Origin: Amorphophallus konjac
Lineage: Eukaryota; Streptophyta; Magnoliopsida; Alismatales; Araceae
Assembly (NCBI GenBank): GCA_022559845.1
Contig: CM040126.1
Location: 49,966,458 to 50,030,457, forward strand
Length of the DNA: 64,000 nucleotides
Direction: 5' to 3'
The notes beneath the pieces are model-generated. The model was not told the DNA's origin and ran no database searches. It saw only the letters and a list, made by a program, of their open reading frames with translations. Positions 34,138 through 44,604 of this stretch are shown here, one piece after another. The translations under genes were made by a program, and so were the position numbers. Every line of letters begins with the position of its first letter. Position 1 is the first letter of the stretch.

Positions 34138-36225
34138 TGATGCGGGACGAGACCACGGACACGACAAGCTCGCGGTTGTCCCTTAACGAGGGAAGCGTCG
34201 GACGTGCGCGGTTGAGAAATCGGCAATGAGCTAGGGTGATCGGCTCTCTCGTGTGCCCAGATCGGGTCACGGGACGGTCTCGCACTCTCTCGCAGCAGCG
34301 GTAATGAATAGATAAAGCGAGCTAGATATTCTTACACATGCTCTCTAGCAGCGGCATAAACAAATATATATGAAGTAAGCAAAATGCCAAGTAAGGGAGC
34401 GAATGCGATACCTCCACGCGCTCGGCGTGGGGAAGACGGACCCGGCCGAAACTCGTACTCCCGGGATAAATATTACACAATGATGACAGCAATGAAATAT
34501 CGCCCACTCCACGCAGGGAGGTAAAGGGCTACACAACTGGGCCCGGGAGGACCGAATTCGGGTTGACGGGCGGCTTCTCGCGTCTCTTCGGCAGCACCCG
34601 AACTTGTGGCTGTGGGGCCCACGCGCTGTCCGGGGGGGCCGTGTGGGACCTGATGGAACCGCTGTAGTGGGGACACTTAGGGAAGCGCTCCCCGGGCTGG
34701 CGGCACACTGGTTCGCTGGCCGGAGGCCGGGCGGCTCTGTTCGGCACCGGTCGGAATAACCGGCCACGGATCTGTAGCTTCTGGTTTTTTGCGCGCGTCC
34801 CGGCGAGAACGGGCGCTGCGATCAGCCCCGATGTCGGATCGACACGAGACTGGCGCCGTTGGAAAGCTAACTTCAAATCCTTCAACCTAGGCCTAGAGAT
34901 CTGGCCTGGATCTATACGGATCTGAGCTTTAATGAATTTACAACTTCCTATTGTACAGTAGCTGAACACTCAGATCTGCAGGGCTATTCTCTAAGAACTG
35001 CCTTTGACTTCTATGAAGACCTTGGATTCAGACTTTGACCTCTTCATGAAAGTTGTGGGAACGTTATCTAGGAAAACGGCAAAACTAGTTTGGACAAGTT
35101 TGGATGTGGCTACAAATTGATATGAGTTTTTCTCTAACAGTGGGTCGGATCTGGAAATGGGCTGAAAGCACTGTAGGTGAGATAGAACACGAATTTTGAA
35201 AAATGGATAGAGGGCTGATCAAAATTCAAAAAAAATGGTGGAGCTAGGAGATGATGGAAAGAACTCCCAGTAAAATTGGGAGGATTTGTAAAAATCAAAA
35301 AGAGGGACGGAGGTGAGAAACACAGGGCTGCTGTCACTGTAGACAGAGATAAAACAGATCTGGGAATGAAAGATGCACGAAAATGAAAAAATACTAAACG
35401 AGGGATTTTGGACCTGAATGTTTTTGTGGATGATGGGGTGGAATATAGGAACACACCATAAAAATTGCAGATCACGAAGATGCCGTGGCTGGTAGTAGGA
35501 ATTTCGGGAACACACCTCTATCCAGCAGGACAGAATATCGAAGACGGTTTCGCGGCGGCTCGAAGGCGGCACGAACGGCGGCGGCGGCAGCACAGATGAT
35601 CACCGGAGATAGAGGGGAGGGGATAGAAGATAGAAATCACTCTAGAACTGGAGGTTGGAGGAGAGAAACCAGAGGGAGAGAGGAGGGGCTCAAGAACACT
35701 CTTGATTTTCCAACAATTTTCTCTTCATTAATGCTAACAAATGGAAAATACAACCTTTTATATGCCTTACATCAAACATAATCTACACCATTAGATCTAG
35801 GGGAGGGATTGGATGGCTGGGATGATGTGTGAATAACACACAAAAAAATCATAAAATATTAAGGGGAGAGGGGCGCCCCCTTGACCATGGTTAATGGGGT
35901 TGAATGGGTAGGTGAGGTAGGTAACCCACCTTGGACTAATTAAGCCACTTGTCTCCCATGTGGTCAAATGGCATTCAACCCTTCTAGATGGCCACCTAGG
36001 ATGGTTGACCAGCCCCACATGAGTGACATGGACCAATGGGAAAGGGCTGAGGGCCCCCTTGCTGGTCCTACTGACAAATTACAAAGAAACCTAAACAATT
36101 CGTGGGAATGACGCATTGGCTTATAAAGCCGTACAATTGCGCATATACTTTCCCGTGGATATACAAATAAACTAAAGGACATAAATGCAAAATAAAATGT
36201 ACATGCTCGGCGTCGATTCCCATCA
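34138..36225 (-). repeat. 5' LTR of element B
   Basis: This 2088-bp copy of 29720-31807 differs at scattered sites. Its TATA candidate is at 35755-35762 (minus). Confidence 0.92.
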
Positions 36226-36230
36226 TCACG
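36226..36230. repeat. Right TSD of element B (TCACG)
   Basis: Exact copy of 29715-29719. The solo LTR sequence resumes here. Confidence 0.92.
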
Positions 36231-36657
36231 GGACGTGGACACTGAAAACCACACCCGCACCCATTGCGAGTATCGCGAAGTAACAGGTGGCATGACGCCA
36301 CCAGACTCTAGATGGTCCACTAGACCTACTGAACTCAACGGTCTTTGAGTCACAAGACTCGAAGTCAAGACCGTTGCACACGACAGCACTAAGCCGTCAA
36401 TCTGGCCTAATCCCTAGGTCTGAAACCACAATGCGATAACTCATGAGGCCAAAGGTCGACCACTGGGTCACAACCGGGTCGACCGGAGACCATCACAACA
36501 CAATCGGAATGCTAGAAGGTCACTCGGACCCTTAAACTCATGAGTACGCTAATTGAGGTAAACAAAACCTCTGACACCCAAAGACAGGGTCACAGAACTC
36601 CACGGGGTGTCCGGGACACAAACGGCTCAAGAGGAACACGAGGCAACAGGAAAAAAA

Positions 36658-36812
36658 TCGCGCTAGGATCACCTAGCGCGACAGAACGGAAAGCGCTAGG
36701 ATCTCCTAGCGCGACAAGGAAGAACGCGATAGGAACCCCTAGCGCGACAAGGCAGATCGCACTAGGAACCCCTAGCGCGACAAGGAAGAACGCGCTAGGA
36801 TCCCATAGCACG
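36658..36812. repeat. GCGCTAGG hairpin array in the solo LTR
   Basis: Five palindromic units with a 33-34 bp period are separated by CAAGGAAGAA-like spacers. The first has ten perfect base pairs (TCGCGCTAGG with CCTAGCGCGA). Units 3-5 have one or two mismatches. The array lies about 975-1130 bp from the LTR start in element orientation, downstream of the promoter region. Confidence 0.85.
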
Positions 36813-36877
36813 ACAGGAACCGCCTTACTGTTCATCTTCTCCGATGAACGCGCCCCGTCGGGGCGGCGCGACCCTCA

Positions 36878-36907
36878 AGAACGCGCTAGCCGAGGCTAGC
36901 GCGTTCT
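36878..36907. repeat. Perfect 14-bp-arm palindrome
   Basis: AGAACGCGCTAGCC and its exact reverse complement are separated by GA. It shares the CGCGCTAG core of the adjacent array. Another perfect palindrome (CGCCCCG-T-CGGGGCG) lies at 36851-36865. Confidence 0.9.
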
Positions 36908-37788
36908 CAGTCCGCGCCCGAAAATGGTGGAAACCGTGGGAAAAAATCATTCCATGCCCCGTTCACCCCCAAGTGAAGGGGAAACAAAAGGGAAAACATT
37001 CCCCAAGCCCCTAGGCATGCATCTAAACCCCTGGATCGGCCAAAAACACCGTAAAACGGGAGATTCGGCTCACACCCCAAAAACATACATTTTCCCCAAA
37101 ACACCCAAACAAGCCCGCTCAGCTCACCACGGCCTATAAAACTCGCGGGAAATGAAGTACGCGGGTTGAGGGTCCATCTCCCTACCTCCACCGAAGATTC
37201 GACGCACCGTGGACGCCGATCCACGAAGAAAACGCCGTTGAAGCCTCGCCGTTCCACGAACCCACGGCCGAGCTTCACCGCGCCTCCACCACCTCGATCC
37301 TCATCCATCCTCGCCCGCGCCGTCCCCGCCTCGCCCACACTCCACCCCGTCGGCCGCCGGAGAGAGAGGGAGAGAGGGGAGAGCGTGAGAAGAGACAGGG
37401 AGAGAAGAGAGAAATGAGAGGGGAGAGAGAGAAAATGTGGTTAATATATAGAAAATCTGAAAATTCCCAAAAATACCGAAAAATAGAAAATCACATTTTC
37501 GCGATCCTCGGAACGCACCGACCGCAACGGTACCACTCGCGCCCTGGTGAACGGCCCGGTTCACCCATAATGAGGTTCCGAAGGAATTACCGAAACACAC
37601 ACCGGGAATCGGAAAACACACGCGAAAAAGCCGCGGAACGCTTCCGGGCCTTCGAAATAACTCCGGATCGCACCGATCCGAACACAAAAGATGCCCGAAA
37701 TGAAATTTCAGACATAACGGAGTTGGACACTCCGAGAAAACAGATCCGGGGCCCACGAACAAGGATCCGAAAAATCTGGGGCATTACA

Positions 37789-38105
37789 CGCGGCGTCAAG
37801 ACCTGGACCTCCAGCTAGTGGGAAATACTACCATGGCGATCTACAACCCGCACCGGTGCCATCTTCAGATCGGACTACCCCGAACCGTGATTCCTGCACT
37901 ATCATACTACCCTCCCCTTCTAGCTAGGAAGATGGGGATCGAGGAGGATGAAAGAGCGATTCAGAACGCGCTGATCATGTGGGAGATCAGCAAGGTGCGT
38001 CCATGGCAAGAAGAAGTGGAAGAAAATGATGATGGTCGCCGTGGCTACGTGAAAGAATTAGGGAAGATCCGCCCTCTTGCGGATAGGAAGTTGAATGTAG
38101 CTTGA
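37789..38105 (+). pseudogene. Antisense gene 2, 3' part
   Basis: After the solo LTR the frame resumes with AIYNPHRCHLQIGLPRTVIP and an acidic tail, and stops at 38105. The NPHRCHLQIG segment and its position fit the C-terminal part of the protein begun at 27422. The frame across the insertion cannot be joined cleanly because the TSD is unclear and the 5' part is frameshifted. Confidence 0.6.
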
Positions 38106-38256
38106 TTTTCTTGTTCAACAATGATGAAATTGAAATTTTATCAAACTTATGTTTCATTAAGTCCAATTGAATGTGATGGGAATGCCTTGATTGCGCAAGC
38201 ATGAGTTCTTGATCCTTGACTTGACTAGAATGATCTGAAAACAGAGCCACTGGAGA

Positions 38257-38508
38257 GTGTAACGGTCTTGCATTGGGCCGTTAGGAGGATGTGACGGTCT
38301 TACGACAGGCCGTTAGGAGGATGAACTGAGAGTTTGTTCTCTGAAGAGTGTAACGGTCTAACGCAGACCGTTAGAAGGATGTGACGGTCTACACGAAGAC
38401 CATTAGAGTAAGCCTGCTGAGAGAATGAAAACCAACGTTCTGAAGAAGGTGACGGTCGAAGGATGGACCGTTACATGACTGTGGCGGTCTGATGCTGGCG
38501 CGTTACAG
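38257..38508. repeat. Three hairpin doublets downstream of antisense gene 2
   Basis: Units include GTAACGGTC with GGCCGTTAG, and TAACGGTCTA with AGACCGTTA. Doublets are again about 95 bp apart and follow the gene's stop codon. Confidence 0.78.
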
Positions 38509-38729
38509 ACCTGAACCTGCATAGTTGTGGGTTTTCACCCTGAGCTTGAACCTGTGTTCTGCACACACTTAGACAAGAAATAAGTTAGATCTGTTCTTAG
38601 ACTCAACCCCTTGCCTTAAAGCAAGTTAGAGAGTGACCATTTCTTGATATTTGGTCAAGGGGTGGAGCCTTATTAAATAGGCGGAAGACATAATGGAAAT
38701 AATGCAATGCATGTGATGCATATGATGGT

Positions 38730-39005
38730 GTTTTTTTGGAATTTTGGAAAACATCTGAATTTTTGTGAGCTTTTGAAAATATATGGTGTTTTTGGGTTTT
38801 AAAATATCTGATTTTTTTGGATTTTGAAAATATATGATTTTTTTGCTTTGTTTCTGGATTTTGAAATATATGATGATGATGATTTTTTTTGGATTTTGAA
38901 ATATATGATTTTTTTTTGGACTTTGGAATATGATGATTTTTTTTGACTTTGGAATATATGATTTTTTTGGACTTTGGAATATATGATTTTTTTTGGAGTT
39001 TGAAA
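38730..39005. repeat. AT-rich tandem repeat
   Basis: Roughly 25-30 bp units of the type GGATTTTGAAATATATGAT followed by a T run are repeated about nine times with drift. This looks like simple-sequence expansion in the non-coding part of the Tat element. Confidence 0.75.
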
Positions 39006-39748
39006 ACCAGTGCCTCCCCTAGCCACGTGAGCCCTCCTTATTACATCGAGAGTTCCCGAGGTTGGCGTGCAACAAAGTGACAACCCCTGACCAAGACCTT
39101 ACTTGCATGACGGTGTCTCTACCAGGGCCACACCCAGGGTACTAATCTTGGTCCTAAAAAGGAAAATAGAACACGGGGGTAAGCTTAGGCCAGATATAGA
39201 AGTTTTTAGGACTTGAGTTCCTCTCCAGACAACTCATCAGAGATTTGATCTGTTGTGCCGGGGCTTTATATCCGTCATCGAACCTTTATCCACGCTTAGG
39301 CACGCATACGATCGGGCTCATTCATCCCGCGGGAACTGTACTGCCACTCTTGACATGCCTATATTTTCTTTCTTGTCTTTTGGAGCCTTGGGATCATGAT
39401 TGAAATGCTTTTGCTTTTGTCACAAAGATTGCTCCTGTGCTTTCTTCTTTTCTTCTCTTTGCTTGTGGCGTTAGGTCATAACTGACTGCCCCTATTTGGG
39501 ACCTCCTCTCGTCAGGGTGCCTCGATGGGTCATCGCCTCCTTATTCACCTCTTGCCCCTGGATTCAGCCGAAGAAAGAAACGGACATGGACTTTGACTTT
39601 CCCCCGAAGCATGGCCAAGGAGAAACGGTGTCTATAAAGCGGGAAGCCTGACCAAGGATGTCGTGTAGTGTGTGATTGCCGTATTTGGGATCTCTTTCAT
39701 AGTGAAAGAGGAAGAACACCTCGTCGCCGGGGTGGCACTGATTAGACT

Positions 39749-41230
39749 CTAAGGAAAGAAACGCATAAGATATAACCCATTCCAAGCGTGAGAGAGCTCC
39801 TCACCTTCCGTGTTCACTAAATGATAAGCATTCCCTGGATAAGCTTCTTTGACAATAAACGACACTTCCCAGTTAGGTTGCAATTTAGACCTAGGACCTG
39901 CAGACCGAATGAATTTGCATTTCAAAACCATATCACCTTTTTAAAATTTACGTTCAATTATCTTATTTTGAAAATAACGCGAAACTCTCTTTTGATAAAC
40001 AGATACGTGATCGGCCGCGTTCATCCTCTTCTCGTCTAAGAGTTCCAGCTGGACGAGCAACGCCTCTCGACGTTCATCGAGATTAAGTTCCTTATCGAGC
40101 TGCACCCTTAGGGAAGGGATCAAAATCTCATATGGGAGCATCGCCTCCATCCCGTAGGTAAGAGCATAGGGAGTTTGTCCCGTAGGAGTACGAACGGAGG
40201 TGCGGTAAGCCCACAGAGCTTCCACTAATCTTTCTGGCCAATCAAAAAATTTATGAGATTCACATGTTTTCTTTATGATTTTAAGAAGGGTTTTATTAGT
40301 GGCCTCGGCTTGACCGTTGCCTTGAGGATAATATGGAGATGAATGATGCAATGCAATATTGAACTTCTTACATAGGTCCTTGAGCTCTTGAGAAACGAAC
40401 TGGGGTCCGTTGTCGGTGATGATGCTGCTTGGCACTCCGAACCGCGAGATGATATTCTTCATGATAAAGCGGCACACTGTTGAAGCTTTAATCTCTGCGT
40501 ACGCCTCCGCTTCGGCCCATTTGGTGAAGTACTCAGTGGCGGTGAGGATAAAGGATTTCTGTTTGATCTGAGAGTTAGGATCACCGAGCGGGCCGACAAC
40601 ATCGAAAGCCCATATAGAGAATGGCCAAGGAGCGGAAAGAGGATGGAGAGATGAAGCTGGAGCATGGATTTTATCAGCGTGGAGTTGGCATTTAAGACAC
40701 ATCCGGACGTAGAGGGAGCAATCTTCCTCTAGAGTGGGCCAATAGTAGCCCTGCCTAAGGATTTTCTTCGCTAGAGCCTGGCCATTGACATGACCTCCAC
40801 ACTCACTAGAATGGGCTGCTTCAGCCACCTTCCAAGCTTCTTCATCATATAAGCATCTCATGAGCATTCCATTAGTAGCACGCCTGTATAGTTCTCCTGC
40901 AATGATGGTATATCTTGAGGCGGCTCTCCTTATTGACTTGCGCTGCTCGGCATTTGCCCCTTCTGGGAACAATCCGTCTTTGCAAAACAACTCAATTTCC
41001 TGATACCAAGGCAATTCTTCTTCCTCCAGGATCTCTTCTAGTTCCATCAATGATACTTCCTTAAGATCCTCCTTCTCTGCCCTCGCCTCTACAGTTTTCC
41101 TAAGGTTGATGTACCAAGGATCCTGAAGAGAGGGTGCATCCATTCTCTGAACGACGATAGTCTCAGTGCTCCGACTGAGAGGGAAAGATAGAGAGGAAGC
41201 AAGCAAGGCTAAAGCATCGGCTAGAATGTT
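39749..41230 (-). pseudogene. Tat integrase
   Basis: The integrase inserts the cDNA into the genome. An HHCC zinc region (AAHSSECGGH, then CLKCQ) is followed by the catalytic core: AFDVVGPL (near 40600), ITDNGPQF (near 40405) and the Glu in GNGQAEATNK (near 40310). The C-terminal KLQPNWE segment follows. No chromodomain is present, as expected for Tat. A TAA at 39943-39941 separates the last ~60 codons. The frame is shared with the second RNase H upstream, from which a TAG at 41233-41231 separates it. Confidence 0.9.
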
Positions 41231-41566
41231 CTAAGACCTAGGAGTATGGATATAGATCAGCTTGCGGAATTGCCTAGCAAGGAGCGTGACCAAATCTTGA
41301 TAAGGCTTGAGCTTGGGGTCACGAGTGCGGTAAGTGGACAGAACTTGCCGCAGGACGAGCTGAGAGTCTCCTATGATATTTAAATAACGCGCACCTAGAA
41401 GGTAGGCGTGCTTCAATCCAGCTAGGAGAGCTTCATACTCAGCGATATTGTTGGTAGCAGGAAATCGAAGTTGATAGGCAAAAGGAATAGTTACTCCCTC
41501 AGGAGTGAGCAAAACAACGCCGATCCCTCGGCCTTGAGAATTGAGCGCACCATGAAAGTGCAGAGA
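41231..41566 (-). pseudogene. Second (archaeal-like) RNase H of the Tat element
   Basis: NNIAEYEALLAGL and IIGDSQLVLRQV fit the additional RNase H typical of Tat-lineage elements. In that family the catalytic residues are Asp, Glu and Asp. The Glu (AEYEAL) and second Asp (GDSQ) are present, but the first appears as His (FHGALNS, near 41550). The frame is bounded by in-frame TAGs at 41569-41567 and 41233-41231. A duplicated RNase H is inferred to help remove RNA during reverse transcription. Confidence 0.75.
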
Positions 41567-42969
41567 CTAAAAGAGATGATGAGAGATGACAGAGAGGTGC
41601 TCATCAGAGAAATCGTCCTGAATAGAATCAGTGTGAGGAATGGGGAGATGGGTGAGATGCTCAGCGATGGCATATCCTTTGACCGCCTTCTGAACGAAAA
41701 ATATGATATCAAACTGGGAGAGGAAGCTCTGCCAGCGAGCTAACCTACTAGAAAGGATAGGCTTTTCTAAGAGATAGCGAATCGGGTCCATTCTAGAGAT
41801 CAATCTAACTGGGTGAGCAAGGAAATAGTGTTTAAGCTTTTGAGCTACCCACACTAAGGCGGCACAAGTCTTCTCCATAGCGGTGTATTTGGCCTCAGTC
41901 GGGTTAAATAACCGAGAGAGGTAATAAGCAGCCCGCTCTTTCCCTTCGTCGTCTACTTGTGCTAAGACCGCCCCTAGGGAGTCCTTAATGATCGAGATGT
42001 ATAGGATTAGGGGTTTCCCAGGGACAGGAGGTTGCAAAACCGGGAGATTGGATAGATATTCCTTTAAATCCTCATAGGCCTTCTGGAAATCTTGATTCCA
42101 TTCAAATTGGACCCCCGCCTTGAGCAATTCATAAAATGGGCGGCACCTCTGAGAATGTTGGGATATGAATCTTCTAATGAATTGCAGTCTTCCAATCAGT
42201 CCTCGAAGTTCCGTAATGTTCTTCGGCGGGGGAATGTCCATGACAGCTTGTGCTTTGTTAGGATCAATCTGGATCCCCCGTTTGCTAACTATAAAGCCGA
42301 GCAGCTTCCCTGAAGCGACTCCAAAAACACACTTCTTCGGATTCATTTTCAGCTTATACTCCCGAGCTCTTTGCAGCACCTTAGCCAGAATAGAGGGGTG
42401 TTCTTCTCTAGTCCTTGACTTCACCAAGATGTCATCCACATAGGCTTCCATATAGATATGCATCATGTCGTGAAAAATGGCCATCATCGCCCTCTGATAG
42501 GTGGCACCTGTGTTCTTCAGACCGAATGGCATAACAACATAACAATACGTGCCCCAGGGCGTGGTGAAGGAAGTTTTCTCTTGATCTTCTGGAGCGAGAC
42601 GGATTTGATTATAGCATGAGTAACCGTCCATAAATGATAAAGATTCGTACCCGAGGTGCTATCGACCAGGACGTCTATGTGAGGTAGCGGGAAATCATCT
42701 TTGGGACATGCTTTATTAAGATCCCTGAAATCGATGCAGATACATACTTTTCCATCCTTCTTGATAACAGGGACTATGTTTGCCACCCACTGAGGATATA
42801 GAACAACTCTAATGAATCTGGCCTTGTACAACTTGTCGACCTCTTCCTTGATTCTTAAGTCCATGTGGGGGTGAAATCTTCTTGACCGTTGTTTTACAGG
42901 TGTTGCCCCTGGTTTAAGTACGAGTCGATGTTCCACTAAAGAGGGGGTCAAGACCTGGCATGTCCTCAT
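41567..42969 (-). pseudogene. Tat reverse transcriptase and first RNase H
   Basis: RT begins with LVLKPGATPVKQRSRRF and KKDGKVCICIDFRDLN, then continues in another frame from 42631 with MPFGLKNTGATYQRAM and the active-site YVDDIL (42427-42444). RNase H follows with YYLSRLFNPTEAKYTAMEK. The RNase H catalytic site looks worn (ISIIKDSLGAVL where an Asp-Ala-Ser type motif is usual). A frameshift lies near 42630. Confidence 0.88.
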
Positions 42970-44604
42970 AAGACCAGGCGAAGGAATCGCTATACTCCCT
43001 TAGAACCTTAATCAAATCTTCTTCTACTCGTGGAGGGAGATTAGCGGCAATAATGATGGGCCTAGGGTCTTCTTCAGTTCCCAAATTTATTTCCTTCGTA
43101 GGTTCATCCACTGCCGACGATGGCTCGTCAAATTTCTTTAATCCTCGTGCATACTGATCGGCAGTGTCATCTACGTTGCTGTCCTCATCAATTGGGTCCT
43201 TTTCATCCAGGATTTCATAGACGCCCAATCCGTCGTCGCTCCACACCCCTTCTACTTCTTCTTCATCTTCTTCTATCACAATTGCCGTAGCAACGAACTC
43301 CGAACATCTCAAAAGAGCCTGACACCGCTGAGCTAGATCTTGCAGGAATCTATCAGGAACGGATTTGGGAGGACGCGCAAGCGGGCGCGGCTCAGAGGAG
43401 GAAGGGTTGGACGAGCTAGAACAAGACCCTACTTCTCTATACCTAACTGACTCTACTTCCCTAGACTCGACGAACCCTACGCCTAACCTGGGAGAAGGAA
43501 AATCTAGTGGAAAGGAAGGAGCAGGGGACTCGTGCCCCTGGGAGGAGGATGGAGACAAGGTAGCATAATCTTCCACTGAAATCTCCGCTTCAAATTTGAC
43601 GTTTTTTTTTTGGAGATCAGTGGAGACCATATAGCAGGATGGAGGAGGAGGAAGTTGCATGGGGAACAACTCGGGGAAGATGCAATCGAAAAAAGGATCA
43701 GAGGATCGAAACCACATCTCGTGGAGTGGGGTGGTGGAGGAAGGAGGAGTGAATAGATCGAACAGATTAATAGGAGGACAACGCCCACAGGCGCAGGGAA
43801 CAAACAGAATTTCAAATGGATTACTGAAAGATGGATTGACCATGATCGGAGGAGGATGGGGTATAAGTTCCCGCTGCTGGAAAATCGATTGAAGACGGGA
43901 GGGAGACCAAGAAAAGATAATCGGCGAGCTCCCCTCCTCTCGTGGATGCTGAACTAGCTGCTTCTTCGGCCTCCATTGGACGAGCCGAACCTCTTGATGT
44001 TTCTGTCGGCAGCCCTCTTCATGGAATAATCTTTCAAAGGCCTGACTATAGTCAAACATGTCATCAACTGGCCCTTTTGGTGGTAGAGGGGGACTGGCAA
44101 CTGGACAAACTGAACCTTTCCTTTCTGGCAGAACTGGCTGTGGGCTCAATGTGCCTGACTGAAGAGGCCCTCTGACAAAATGATGACGGTAGTCCCAGGT
44201 GAGTGGCCCAGAGTCTCCCATCATAGATAATGCAGTCTCTCGATAGCCGAGACCTTTCCTATTCATTTTTCTTCCCTTGGGGATGGGCTTGGTCCTTCCC
44301 TGCAATTGAGCACCGAGGCCTCTCCCCGGTTGGTAGCCTAGTTTCAGTATAATGTCCCAGCCCTTGGAGTCTCGAATCTGGGGTTTCACCTTGACATTAA
44401 CCGCAGCAGCGACGGGCTTGCGGGGTGCATAAGCCCAAGGAAAGTCTAGATCTAGCACAGAGATAACTGGCCGGCTGCTTGGCCATAAGGTGGGAAGAAC
44501 CTTTTCTGAAATAGCTTTAACAGATTGGACCATGGATAAGCTCTTAACTTTGACGACCCTCCCTTGGAAAGGGAATTTAATGCATTGATGCGCAGTGGAG
44601 GGTA
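42914..44604 (-). pseudogene. Tat pol linker region with G-patch and acidic segment
   Basis: The G-patch resembles WDIILKLGYQPGRGLGAQLQ. G-patches bind RNA or activate RNA helicases, and they are known from several plant Ty3/gypsy elements. A Pro/Ser-rich stretch and an acidic stretch (EEDEEEVEGVWSDDGL) follow, then the N-terminal lead into RT (VEEDLIKVLREYSDSFAW). The frame shifts at about 42955 into RT and near 44600 from the protease side. Confidence 0.75.

Larger units (their letters stand above)
29720..36225 (-). mobile_element. Element B: non-autonomous chromovirus derivative
   Basis: The element is 6506 bp with two 2088-bp LTRs and a perfect TSD, TCACG. The internal region is only 2330 bp. 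It keeps the primer site, a piece of Gag homologous to that of element A, and the polyprotein tail before the purine tract. Protease, RT, RNase H and the integrase core are absent. In their place is a Pro/Ser-rich frame of about 370 codons fused to Gag. The LTR ends (TGATGCGGGACG) and purine tract match those of element A in type. It probably depended on an autonomous relative. Confidence 0.88.
28534..37788 (-). mobile_element. Solo LTR of a Tekay/Del-like element, itself holding element B
   Basis: On the minus strand it starts TGTAATGCCCC and ends GGTCGTCACA. Without element B and one TSD copy it is about 2744 bp. No internal region or second LTR follows, so it is a solo LTR left by LTR-LTR recombination. 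Its ends and downstream half resemble the LTRs at 52438-54880 and 55082-57952. The flanks (GCCGG left, CGCGG right) are not a clean TSD. It splits antisense gene 2. Element B lies inside it. Confidence 0.8.
38106..39748 (-). other. Non-coding region between antisense gene 2 and integrase
   Basis: It contains a hairpin cluster (38257-38508), an AT-rich tandem repeat (38730-39005) and about 700 bp without any feature I can support (39006-39748). Confidence 0.6.

Noticed and set aside
36540..36899. 119-codon frame with repeated LGSPSATR-type units
   Set aside because: Produced by the GCGCTAGG palindrome array in the solo LTR.
37166..37417. Pro/Arg-rich plus-strand frame that resembles the start of a host protein
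   Set aside because: It lies in the solo LTR near its promoter region. The corresponding region of the related LTRs (near 55430-55580) shows the same CCACGAAG...CGTGGACGCCG sequence as LTR DNA.
28529..37793. A TSD for the solo LTR at 28534-37788
   Set aside because: The flanks GCCGG and CGCGG differ at two positions, so I do not claim a duplication. The LTR ends alone define the element.
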